This document shows, one piece after another, positions 16,484 through 24,985 of a stretch of 64,000 nucleotides of DNA. The stretch covers positions 1 to 64,000 of the forward strand of contig NZ_VLNR01000012.1 of assembly GCF_007489275.1 (NCBI RefSeq), given 5' to 3'. Both the position numbers and the translations under genes were made by a program. Numbering within the stretch: the stretch's first letter is position 1; each line of letters begins with the position of its first letter. The notes under the pieces were generated by a model. That model was not told where the DNA came from. It ran no database searches and saw only the letters and a list, made by a program, of their open reading frames with translations. The DNA is from Aquimarina algiphila. GTDB lineage: Bacteria > Bacteroidota > Bacteroidia > Flavobacteriales > Flavobacteriaceae.

Positions 16484-19400
16484 ATGTCCGTATTCAAATC
16501 ATATAAAACAACGTGTTCATATTGTGGTGTGGGCTGTGGAATTATTGCTAAAAAAGATCCTAAGGGTGCAATCACGGTAGAAGGAGACCCAGATCATCCT
16601 GTAAATCGTGGAATGTTATGTTCAAAAGGAATGAATCTGCATCATGTGGTACAGGATAAGAGTGATCGAATCTTGTATCCAGAAATGAGATGGAGTAAAG
16701 GGCATGAGCGTCAACGGGTATCTTGGGATCAAGCTTTAGATAGAGCAACCTCAGTCTTTGATACAATAATTAAAAAATATGGACCAGATAGCGTTGGTTT
16801 TTATGTGTCAGGGCAATGTCTTACAGAAGAGTATTATCTGGTTAATAAGCTAACAAAAGGTTTTATAGGAACCAATAATATTGATACAAACTCTAGATTG
16901 TGCATGAGCTCTGCTGTAGTTGGGTATAAACAGGCACTTGGTGAAGATAGTGTTCCTATTTCTTATGAGGATATAGAATTGGCGGATTGTTTTATGATTG
17001 CTGGCGCTAATCCTGCTTGGTGTCACCCTATACTGTTTAGGAGAATCGAAGCACATAAAGAAAGAAAACCTAATACTAAAATTATTGTAGTTGACCCCCG
17101 CAAAACACCATCTTGTGATATTGCCGATTTACATTTGCAGATTTTTCCCGGTACAGATGTGATATTGTATAATGCTATTGCTAAGCGATTGATTGATAGA
17201 AAAAAAATCGATAAGCAGTTTATAACAAATCATACAGACGATTTCGAAAAACTTAAAACAACTTTACAATCAGTTTCATTAAGTGATTCTGCTAAAGCTT
17301 GTGGAGTAACCGTTGCAGATATAAAAAAAGCAGCTACATATATTGCTGATGCAAAAGGGTTTATTACACTTTGGGCTATGGGACTTAATCAAAGTTCTAT
17401 TGGAGTGAATAAAAATAATGCGTTGTTAAATTTGTCTTTGTTAACAGGTCATATAGGAAAACCGGGATCAGGACCATTTTCATTAACTGGGCAGCCAAAT
17501 GCAATGGGGGGTAGAGAAGTTGGAGGTATGGCGAATCTTTTGGCAGCGCATAGAGATTTAGGTAACGATGAGCATAGGAGAGAGGTGGCGAATTTCTGGG
17601 GAGGTAAAGAAATATCTCCAAAACCAGGGTATACTGCTACCGAAATGTTTGATGCTTTAGAAAATGGTAAGTTAAAAGCAGTTTGGATTATATGTACAAA
17701 TCCATTGGTGAGTTTACCTAATTCTAATAAAGTAGAAAAGGCCTTACAAAACGCAAAATTTGTAGTAGTTCAGGATATATCACATCGTGCTGAGACTTTA
17801 GAATTTGCAGACTTAGTACTTCCTGCAGCAGGATGGGCAGAGAAAGAAGGTACGATGACGAATAGCGAACGACGTATAACGTATCTCAATAAAGTGGTGG
17901 ATCCCCCTGGAGAAGCTCTACCTGATGTCGAAATCTTATGGAAATTTGCACAGCGAATGGGATATAAAGGATTTGATTATACTTCGGCAGAAGAAGTATA
18001 TAAAGAACATTGTAGATTAACAAAGGGAACCTCTATTGATGTATCAGGTCTTTCTTACAGCCGTCTTAAGATGGAAGGAAGTTTTCAGTGGCCAGTGCCA
18101 GAATCTAATCATTCGGGTACACCAAGATTATTCGAGGATAAAAAGTTTTATACAGATACAGGTAATGCTAAGTTTATTGTTCCAAAATTTAATAAACCCA
18201 CCTCAGAACTTCTTACAGAAAAACACCCTTTAATTCTCACAACAGGAAGGGTGAGAGATCAATGGCATACTCGCACAAAAACGGGTAAAGTAAATAAGTT
18301 GATTACACATATTCCAGATCCGTATTTGGAGATTAATCAAGTAGATGCCTTTTTAAGAAAATTAAAGGATGGTGATATTGCTGTGGTAGAGAGTAGAAGA
18401 GGTAAAGTACAGGTAAAAGTAAAAGTGTCTGATAACATAGGAAAAGGAGTGGTTTTTCTTCCTATGCATTGGGGAAAGGTGATGGGTAACGATTATGGTA
18501 GAGCAAATAACCTTACTACAGATATCTTAGATCCAATTTCTAAAGAACCAGATTTTAAATATTCTGCGGTTCAGGTTTCTAAATTTGTGAAATCAAAACA
18601 AAAGATTTGTATTATAGGAGCTGGTACAGCCGCGTATCGTTTTATACAGACATATAGAGAGTATAATACCGAAGATGAGATTGTAGTGTTTTCAAAGGAG
18701 CCTTATCCGTTTTATAATCGAGTGTTGCTTCCTGAGTATGTTAGTGAAGAATTAAAATGGGAGCAATTGCAGAAAATGCGAGAAGGAAGCATGGAATCTC
18801 TAAATGTGAACTTGTGTACTAGTAATCCTGTTGCAGAAATTAATAGAGAAGATAAATTTATCATAGATAGCAAAGGAGATAAACATGATTACGATGTTAT
18901 TTTAATGGCAACCGGTAGTCGTGCATTTGTGCCAAAAGAAGTACCTGTTCATTTGCCAGGGAGATTTACAATGCGGGACAGAGGGGATGCTGATAAATTA
19001 AAAACATATCTTAATGAAACTGGCCTGCCAGAAAACGAACAACATGTAGCAATAGTAGGAGGAGGGCTGTTAGGGTTGGAACTTGCAGCTGCATTACGTA
19101 AAAAACAAGTTAAAATAACTATTGTACAAAGAGGAAACCGATTAATGGAGCGTCAATTAGATATTGTAGCGAGTCGTTTATTAGCAGAGGATGTTCTCGA
19201 GAAAGGGATTCAGATTCATTTTGATAATGAAGTGGATACTGTGTTTAATCAAGAAGGAGGAGATCTTTTGGTAAACTTAAAATCAGGAAAATCATTTGGT
19301 TGTAATGCGGTGGTATATTCAATTGGTACAATTCCTAATATTGACTTGGTAAAGAAAACAAATGTGGATTGTCGTCGCGGAATTCTTGTAAATCAGTATT

Positions 19401-20005
19401 TACAATCTAGTGATCCCAATATATTTGCTGTGGGTGAAATAGCAGAATTTGAAGGTGATTTATATGGTATCACAGCTGCTGCAGAGCAACAGGCGGATAT
19501 CGTTGCGAAGTATTTATTGGGAGATTATAGTGCAATTTACAGAGGATCTGTATTTATGAATATCCTTAAGTTTGAAGATCTTGATCTATGCAGTATTGGT
19601 AGTGTTGATATACCAAAAAATGATTCATCCTTTGAGGAGGTTGTTTTGATGGATGTTCGAAAGCGTTTTTATAAAAAATGTATTGTAAAGGATGATCGAT
19701 TAGTTGGAGCTATATTAATGGGAGATAAGAGTGAATTTGCTGATTTTAAGAATCTTATTGAAGGGAAGATCGAATTATCAGAGAAACGGGAAGAATTATT
19801 AAGATCTGCTACATCTAATGAACCCGTGATTGGTAAACTCATTTGTTCTTGTAGTCAAGTTGGAGAAGGTAACTTAGAAGAGGCAATTAAGTCTGGATGT
19901 GAAGATTTCTCAGAATTGTGCACTAAAACTGGAGCAGGTCTGGGATGTGGTAGTTGTAAACCCGAAGTTAAAGAAGTGTTGAATTCTGTATTACAATTAG
20001 CATAG
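16484..20005 (+). CDS. Assimilatory nitrate reductase fused to flavoprotein and BFD domains
   Basis: This 1173-residue cytosolic protein is a fusion. The N-terminal molybdopterin oxidoreductase (about 1-690) has a [4Fe-4S] motif (C11, C14, C18, C46), the NasA/NarB segment TNSRLCMSSAV near 138 carrying the likely Mo-ligand cysteine, and a C-terminal dinucleotide-binding domain (TTGRVRDQWHTRTKTGK). Next comes a pyridine nucleotide-disulfide-type flavoprotein (about 705-1085; GAGTAAYRF and VGGGLLGLELAAAL). Last is a BFD-like [2Fe-2S] domain (about 1118-1170; CSCSQVGEGN, then CGSCK). It reduces nitrate to nitrite and carries its own NAD(P)H-type electron entry, like NasB and NasC joined. There is no signal peptide. 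Confidence 0.9.
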   Translation: MSVFKSYKTTCSYCGVGCGIIAKKDPKGAITVEGDPDHPVNRGMLCSKGMNLHHVVQDKSDRILYPEMRWSKGHERQRVSWDQALDRATSVFDTIIKKYGPDSVGFYVSGQCLTEEYYLVNKLTKGFIGTNNIDTNSRLCMSSAVVGYKQALGEDSVPISYEDIELADCFMIAGANPAWCHPILFRRIEAHKERKPNTKIIVVDPRKTPSCDIADLHLQIFPGTDVILYNAIAKRLIDRKKIDKQFITNHTDDFEKLKTTLQSVSLSDSAKACGVTVADIKKAATYIADAKGFITLWAMGLNQSSIGVNKNNALLNLSLLTGHIGKPGSGPFSLTGQPNAMGGREVGGMANLLAAHRDLGNDEHRREVANFWGGKEISPKPGYTATEMFDALENGKLKAVWIICTNPLVSLPNSNKVEKALQNAKFVVVQDISHRAETLEFADLVLPAAGWAEKEGTMTNSERRITYLNKVVDPPGEALPDVEILWKFAQRMGYKGFDYTSAEEVYKEHCRLTKGTSIDVSGLSYSRLKMEGSFQWPVPESNHSGTPRLFEDKKFYTDTGNAKFIVPKFNKPTSELLTEKHPLILTTGRVRDQWHTRTKTGKVNKLITHIPDPYLEINQVDAFLRKLKDGDIAVVESRRGKVQVKVKVSDNIGKGVVFLPMHWGKVMGNDYGRANNLTTDILDPISKEPDFKYSAVQVSKFVKSKQKICIIGAGTAAYRFIQTYREYNTEDEIVVFSKEPYPFYNRVLLPEYVSEELKWEQLQKMREGSMESLNVNLCTSNPVAEINREDKFIIDSKGDKHDYDVILMATGSRAFVPKEVPVHLPGRFTMRDRGDADKLKTYLNETGLPENEQHVAIVGGGLLGLELAAALRKKQVKITIVQRGNRLMERQLDIVASRLLAEDVLEKGIQIHFDNEVDTVFNQEGGDLLVNLKSGKSFGCNAVVYSIGTIPNIDLVKKTNVDCRRGILVNQYLQSSDPNIFAVGEIAEFEGDLYGITAAAEQQADIVAKYLLGDYSAIYRGSVFMNILKFEDLDLCSIGSVDIPKNDSSFEEVVLMDVRKRFYKKCIVKDDRLVGAILMGDKSEFADFKNLIEGKIELSEKREELLRSATSNEPVIGKLICSCSQVGEGNLEEAIKSGCEDFSELCTKTGAGLGCGSCKPEVKEVLNSVLQLA

Positions 20006-20043
20006 TGTTAAAGTGTTTTTTGAAGATTTAAAACTGAATAAAA

Positions 20044-21486
20044 ATGAATAAAGAACAGTCTTTGCAAAGAATTGATGTAAAAGGAGGTGTGCTATCTCCT
20101 ATAGAGTTACAGCGTATTATAAGCTATGCACAAAATCTTGGATTGGAAACATTTCATTTTGGGTCTAGACAAGATATTATTTTTCCGTTACAGGATGGTA
20201 ATGGAGATTTAATTATCGAAAAAGAATCCTTTGACCCCTCTTTTTTCACTTCTGAAATACAGCAAAATATAAGCTGTTCTTACGTTTCAATAGATATTTT
20301 TAATGCTACAGTATGGTTAAGAGGAACGACCTATTTATATATTTTAGAAAATTTTAGATATAAACCAGAATTGAAAATAAATATTACAGATCCTAAACAA
20401 CAAATTGTACCTTTATTTTCTGGAGATCTTAATTTTATTGCATCTTCACATGAAGATTATTGGTATTTGTTTCTAAAATTACCAGGCTGGGAAGAGGAAT
20501 ATTATCCTGTGCTAATTTATACTTGGGATATTGCAAAGGTGGCAGAAGCGATTGAGAACGCCTATAAAAAGGTAGGAGATGTTAATGAGCTTTTTTTGTT
20601 TTTAAATGAAAATTTGGATACTAATAATAGAGTTATAGAGAAACCGCTTCGAGTTGCTTTTAATCCTTTTCCTTACTATGAAGGAATGAATAAAATGGGG
20701 ATTAACCAATACTGGTTAGGATTGTATTGGAGAAATAATCAATATGATTTAGAATTTCTTAAAACACTATGTGATTTTTGTGTAGAACATAGAATCGGAA
20801 AAATCTGCTTAACACCATGGAAATCATTTATTATTAAAGCGATTCCCAAGGAGAGTAAATTAGCATTAGAAAAGCTATTAGGACAGTCTGGAATAAATGT
20901 TCGACATTCTTCGTTAGAATTAAATTGGCATCTGCCAGTTAATGATAAAAAAGCTTTAGATCTGAAAAAATCTTTAGTGATGAATTTTGATCAGAATGAT
21001 ATCAGTACGTATGGATTGACATTTGGAGTTACTGCCAGTAAAAATAGAAACCGGTATTTTACTTCAATAATGATAGAAGAAAATAAAATATCTCAACCTA
21101 TAGAGGATTTTGTAGTACGACCGACTTATAATGTCTTGTATGCAAGGAATTTTAATCCGAATTCAAGAATGTATAAAGTATATGCTCAGGATATTGATCA
21201 GATGGATCTGCCTAGACTACTAATTGAATTAACTAAAACTTATTTTCAGAACCTGGGAACAGAGGAGGATGAACAAGTTCAAAATTTTATAGCCAAAAGA
21301 GAGAGTATTGAAATAGAAGTGTATCAATGTAAAGATTGTAAAACCATTTATGATCCCTCAGTGGGTGATGTAACTTTAGAAATTCAGGCTGGTATCGATT
21401 TTCATGATTTGCCAAAAACTTATTCTTGCTCCCTATGTGAGGCTACTAAGGATAATTTTGAAAAAATAATTTTAGAAGTTGTCTAA
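20044..21486 (+). CDS. Rubredoxin-domain protein with nitrite/sulfite-reductase-like half-domains lacking siroheme ligands
   Basis: This 480-residue cytosolic protein starts like siroheme nitrite/sulfite reductases (GGVLSPIELQRIISYAQNLGLETFHFGSRQDIIFPL, given here as its GGVLSP and GSRQDI parts). A second half-domain near residue 250 has RIGKICLTPWKSF, the LTPW motif of that superfamily. The paired cysteine motifs for siroheme-[4Fe-4S] are absent. The C-terminus (about 427-475) is a rubredoxin with CKDCKTIYDP and CSLC. It follows nitrate reductase by 38 bases. It is probably an electron-transfer partner for nitrate or nitrite reduction rather than the nitrite reductase itself; this is inference. 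Confidence 0.75.
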   Translation: MNKEQSLQRIDVKGGVLSPIELQRIISYAQNLGLETFHFGSRQDIIFPLQDGNGDLIIEKESFDPSFFTSEIQQNISCSYVSIDIFNATVWLRGTTYLYILENFRYKPELKINITDPKQQIVPLFSGDLNFIASSHEDYWYLFLKLPGWEEEYYPVLIYTWDIAKVAEAIENAYKKVGDVNELFLFLNENLDTNNRVIEKPLRVAFNPFPYYEGMNKMGINQYWLGLYWRNNQYDLEFLKTLCDFCVEHRIGKICLTPWKSFIIKAIPKESKLALEKLLGQSGINVRHSSLELNWHLPVNDKKALDLKKSLVMNFDQNDISTYGLTFGVTASKNRNRYFTSIMIEENKISQPIEDFVVRPTYNVLYARNFNPNSRMYKVYAQDIDQMDLPRLLIELTKTYFQNLGTEEDEQVQNFIAKRESIEIEVYQCKDCKTIYDPSVGDVTLEIQAGIDFHDLPKTYSCSLCEATKDNFEKIILEVV

Positions 21487-21644
21487 ATATTTTTTCAAAT
21501 CAATACATTCCGGTTAAAAAAAATAGGGGTAAAAAAAAGACTCTTCTATCTCTATTGGTATGTGATCAAAACTTTTTAGGGCTTATTATTAGTTGATATG
21601 ATGTTTTTTTTCTATTCATTCATTGGAAAAAAAAGAATTTTCCT

Positions 21645-21672
21645 AATACTCAATTAGCAAATACTCAATTTG
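21645..21672. repeat. Direct repeat AATACTCAATT, two copies
   Basis: AATACTCAATT occurs at 21645-21655 and again at 21660-21670, the second extending to AATACTCAATTTG. The 13-base form also occurs at 2301-2313 upstream of nrtA. The 424-base gap 21487-21910 holds these, the CCCTATA inverted repeats and no visible gene. Confidence 0.5.
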
Positions 21673-21712
21673 GATAATCTAAATTTCATCAAAATGTAAA
21701 TTTTCAACACAT

Positions 21713-21838
21713 ACCCTATATTTTATAGGGTGTATTTTTAATTTTTGACTAATTATATATAGATTTGACTTGTTTTTATAGGGTATGGTTTAATTTAAAT
21801 GTGTTTTTATAAAATTAGACCCTATAAAAATAAGGGTA
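21713..21838. repeat. Cluster of CCCTATA inverted repeats
   Basis: ACCCTATA (21713-21720) pairs with TATAGGGT (21724-21731) as an 8-bp stem with a 3-base loop. Then TTTTTATAGGGT (21773-21784) pairs with ACCCTATAAAAA (21819-21830), a 12-bp match, and TAAGGGTA follows. They lie just upstream of the gene at 21911 and could be an operator array or RNA structure; no family is recognised. Confidence 0.5.
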
Positions 21839-21910
21839 TTATGTTTTTAATAAAAAAGTAAAGAAAATATTTTAACATGTAGTGTTAGATATTATTAATC
21901 ACTAAAATTT

Positions 21911-22246
21911 ATGCTTATGAATTTAGAAGAAGTAATTATGGCCTCGATTGCAGAGTTTTTGGATGTAGAAGTACATAGGGATACAGAAACCTTAGATTTA
22001 GCTTCAAAAATAGAAATCGTTCAAAAAAGGATGATGGACAAAACAAAGAATAGTCCATACCCTTCTTTCAATGATGGGAGATCCAAAGAGTATGAATACG
22101 AAATGTTTTTTAGCAGTAACCCTAATGACATGATCAAAATTGATGGATGGGTACCAATAGAAACAGAAAAAATAGGTAAAGCTGATAAAATATTAGAATA
22201 TATAGAAATAGGTCTTTTGCGAAAAATTGAAGTTAGTTATAGCTAA
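21911..22246 (+). CDS. Hypothetical small acidic protein
   Basis: This 111-residue protein is unrecognised. It has no signal peptide or membrane segment. It is rich in Glu, Asp and Lys, with a predicted helical start (LEEVIMASIAEFLDVEV) and aromatic/acidic middle (SKEYEYEMFF). A second ATG at 21917 could be the start. It stands alone between the CCCTATA repeat cluster and a clear terminator, which supports it being a real transcription unit. No function can be assigned. Confidence 0.6.
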   Translation: MLMNLEEVIMASIAEFLDVEVHRDTETLDLASKIEIVQKRMMDKTKNSPYPSFNDGRSKEYEYEMFFSSNPNDMIKIDGWVPIETEKIGKADKILEYIEIGLLRKIEVSYS

Positions 22247-22351
22247 CAAACATTAGTTATATTGATTTAACTAAGTTTGAAGAAAAGCTTTTTTTGCCCC
22301 AGGTTTACTTACGTTTTGTGTCTGATTAAAATCAGTCATATGTTTTAAATT

Positions 22352-22394
22352 AACCGATTATAATATTTAGAGAATATTATGATCGGTTTTTTTA
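22352..22394 (+). terminator. Intrinsic terminator
   Basis: AACCGAT (22352-22358) pairs with ATCGGTT (22382-22388) and TAATATT pairs with AATATTA inside it, followed by a run of Ts. It ends the transcription unit of the 111-residue protein. Confidence 0.85.
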
Positions 22395-22421
22395 TTTGAT
22401 TCTCTCGAAACAAAAAATATT

Positions 22422-22934
22422 CTACCAATGAAAATCTCTATCCTCGATTTTTATATGTTCAGAAACAAAAGTGTCGACAAAAGTACTTTTAGAAGAAAAT
22501 TGCTTGTGTCTGAATTGAATTCTAAGCGTATCCTTATCGAGTTTTAAGATTTTGAAAAACTTATAATTCTTATCAATGTGCATGATATCCGGAAGCTGAT
22601 CGCTAGTTAATTTTATGTATGGATTTCCTTTTTTATCCTTAGTGATCTCCCAATTTCCTAATAAAGTTAGACCACAATCTTGATGATCGCCATTATTATC
22701 CCTAAACATCATATCTGGAGAATAAGTAGCTCTATATGAAAGAAAACAACCTCTCATGTTCATGCGAGTACCATTATTATATCTCCATGCTAATTTCCAG
22801 GTTTTTCCTGTTTCTCCTGCCAATAAGGATATGGCATTGTCTGGAAGGATGTATGGCTTTTTTGAAGATTTTGTGCAAGATGTAAAACTAAGTACCACAA
22901 TGAGAATAACTAGTGATGACGAATATATTTGCAT
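22422..22934 (-). CDS. Hypothetical lipoprotein, lipocalin-like size
   Basis: The start at 22934 gives 170 residues and a lipoprotein signal MQIYSSSLVILIVVLSFTSC; the longer frame from 22976 would put a charged, unlikely leader in front. The mature part has GETGKTWKLAWRYNNGTRM and LTLLGNWEITKDKKGNPYIKL fragments typical of Bacteroidota lipocalin-like lipoproteins (short beta-strands with a GxW motif). I do not recognise a specific family. It would be membrane-anchored and exported. Confidence 0.7.
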   Translation of the reverse strand: MQIYSSSLVILIVVLSFTSCTKSSKKPYILPDNAISLLAGETGKTWKLAWRYNNGTRMNMRGCFLSYRATYSPDMMFRDNNGDHQDCGLTLLGNWEITKDKKGNPYIKLTSDQLPDIMHIDKNYKFFKILKLDKDTLRIQFRHKQFSSKSTFVDTFVSEHIKIEDRDFHW

Positions 22935-23126
22935 AATACATATTTTGATTTCTATAATATCAAAAATCATACCCATAGTTTATAAAGGATAAATTGTTAA
23001 TACTTCTGTGCAAAAGTATTCGACATACCTTCTGTTTTACATATGTTTTAAACTTACTTTTACTTACAAATTCTACCAGTCTTGTTAGGATGTATTTATA
23101 AAAATTAAGATTAGATAGATTACCAT

Positions 23127-23315
23127 ATGACAGAATATGTACTTTTAACAGATGAGCAAAGTTATTTTGTAGAATATCTTATTGGTGAGCTTGTTTTGTC
23201 TACTAGTATAAGTGAAGCAATGAAATTTGATGATGAACATATCGCTTTAAGATTTAAGCAAATGCTTCATAACTCATGTAAGTTAACAACTAGTGTAAAT
23301 ACTTACATAGGATAA
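23127..23315 (+). CDS. Hypothetical small protein
   Basis: A 62-residue frame starts at an ATG after an AT-rich upstream region. It has no signal, membrane segment or recognisable motif and is mainly helical in appearance (LTDEQSYFVEYLIGELVLST). It is convergent with the S41 homolog, 30 bases apart. Coding status is uncertain; it is kept because it begins cleanly and is not antisense to another gene. Confidence 0.4.
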   Translation: MTEYVLLTDEQSYFVEYLIGELVLSTSISEAMKFDDEHIALRFKQMLHNSCKLTTSVNTYIG

Positions 23316-23345
23316 TACATGATTTTAAAATTTGTATTCTTATTC

Positions 23346-24800
23346 TCATCCTCCTATAAGTCGTAAAACATAATCTAGTTCTGGATCTCTACCCGATATT
23401 AGATCTTCTACGGTTAGAATTATATGTTTATCTGGAGGTACACCAGATCCTTTAGGGATGGTTTTATCTTTAACATAGTGATTAACTTTTTCCATAGACA
23501 TGGACATAAGTATTTTGGAGTTTGGGAATTCATAGAAAACAGGAAATTCAGCATTAAAGAAATAATAACCTCCACCATTTTCTTCTCCTATCAATAGCAT
23601 ATCGGGATCATTTTTTACATTTAGTGTAAACGTTGAGCCTGCAGCAAAAGTTGCTCCTCCTGACAATACATAAACTTTCCCTTTAAAACGATCTTTATCA
23701 GGTACCATAACAGCTTCCATATCATCAAATGCGAGCTTCCAACCATCATATATAGGGTGATTATTAAATTTATCTTTTAAAAATTCTTTTTCATTAAGAA
23801 ATGTTTGTGTTACGTATTTTCGTTCAGGGATAGAAAGAGAAGTAACATATTCACTAGTAACTTGCTTAAAGATACTTTTTGTGATAAAAGAATATAAATG
23901 AACTGCGCTAGATCTGAAACCTCCATTATTTTGACGAACATCGATAATAAGATGACGAATCTTTTTCTTATTGATTTCTTTGAAAATTTTTGTCAACTTC
24001 GATTTAAATATTCTTGTATCACCTTCAAAAGTATTTACGACTAAAATTGCTGTATTAAGTTTTTCCTTATAATAAACAAAAGGGTCTTTATTACTGATAT
24101 ATGTATTAAAAAAATCAAAGTCATTTTCTTTGTTATGATATTTGGCAAAGTATGAATTGCGCTTGGTATTTCTTAATCTAACTTTTGCAAAAGATTCTGC
24201 TGGGAGGGAGAGTGTCTTATTTATTCCATTGGGTTCTGTATAGTTGATATTAAATTGTTTTTCTATACCATATTCGTAGGCAAAATACAAACCAAATTTT
24301 AATTCAATATCTCTATATTTTTTAGTTAAATTATATCCATCACTGGCAACATACTTTTTCATTCTTTCTAAAACTTCAGAAATCTTTTTGCCATTAATCT
24401 CATGAATTTTTGAGCCAACCGGAATTCCAAAATCCTCTGTATCAGTATAAAATTCGGTGTTTATTATTTTCAAAATTAAAGGAAAATAATATTGATCTGT
24501 TTTTATTGTATTTGGAGCATATAATATAAGATGCCCATCTTTGATCTTATCTGTAATGTTTAACATTTTTTTATACAGATCTATATCAGAATTTTTAGAA
24601 CCAAGTGATTCTTTGGTGTCTTTAAAAATATAATTCAGAGAATCCTCATCAATAAATTCATATAAGGTTGGGTGTCCTTTTTTCAAGATGCTTTCAAAAA
24701 TCTTAAAATCTTCCTTAACTCCTAAAGAGTCAACATGTCTTTGGGCAGATACTACATAAGAAAATATATAAAAAAGCACAAAAAACTGTGTTTTCTTCAT
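23346..24800 (-). CDS. S41-family peptidase homolog, probable pseudoenzyme
   Basis: This 484-residue exported protein has a signal peptide (about 1-19), an S41 N-terminal helical region, a PDZ-like segment (VGSKIHEINGKKISEVLERM near 130) and a C-terminal S41 core (LIIDVRQNNGG, VYVLSGGATFAAGSTF, LLIGEENGGGYY). In active relatives the corresponding motif reads TFSAxSEF with the serine as nucleophile. Here alanine (about residue 386) replaces it and threonine replaces the glutamate. It is probably a binding or regulatory protein rather than a protease. Its gene stands alone. Confidence 0.85.
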   Translation of the reverse strand: MKKTQFFVLFYIFSYVVSAQRHVDSLGVKEDFKIFESILKKGHPTLYEFIDEDSLNYIFKDTKESLGSKNSDIDLYKKMLNITDKIKDGHLILYAPNTIKTDQYYFPLILKIINTEFYTDTEDFGIPVGSKIHEINGKKISEVLERMKKYVASDGYNLTKKYRDIELKFGLYFAYEYGIEKQFNINYTEPNGINKTLSLPAESFAKVRLRNTKRNSYFAKYHNKENDFDFFNTYISNKDPFVYYKEKLNTAILVVNTFEGDTRIFKSKLTKIFKEINKKKIRHLIIDVRQNNGGFRSSAVHLYSFITKSIFKQVTSEYVTSLSIPERKYVTQTFLNEKEFLKDKFNNHPIYDGWKLAFDDMEAVMVPDKDRFKGKVYVLSGGATFAAGSTFTLNVKNDPDMLLIGEENGGGYYFFNAEFPVFYEFPNSKILMSMSMEKVNHYVKDKTIPKGSGVPPDKHIILTVEDLISGRDPELDYVLRLIGG

Positions 24801-24926
24801 TTGATAATTTTGAAAAATGATTCTTTACTTAATTAACTTCTTTAGATTGGTAATTGTTGCAATCTTTTTGATTTCCCAGATGTAAAAGTAATAAAATTGT
24901 ATGTTGAATTGATTGATAGATGTTGT

Positions 24927-24959
24927 AAAAAAAAAGGGCACGCTATAGCGTACCCTTTT
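24927..24959 (-). terminator. Intrinsic terminator for the minus-strand gene ending at 24986
   Basis: AAAAGGG pairs with CCCTTTT and ACGC with GCGT around a TATA loop, with one internal mismatch. Read on the minus strand the stem is followed by a long T run (the A run at 24927-24935). Confidence 0.8.
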
Positions 24960-24985
24960 AAAGAAGTTTATTTAGACTTATTTTG

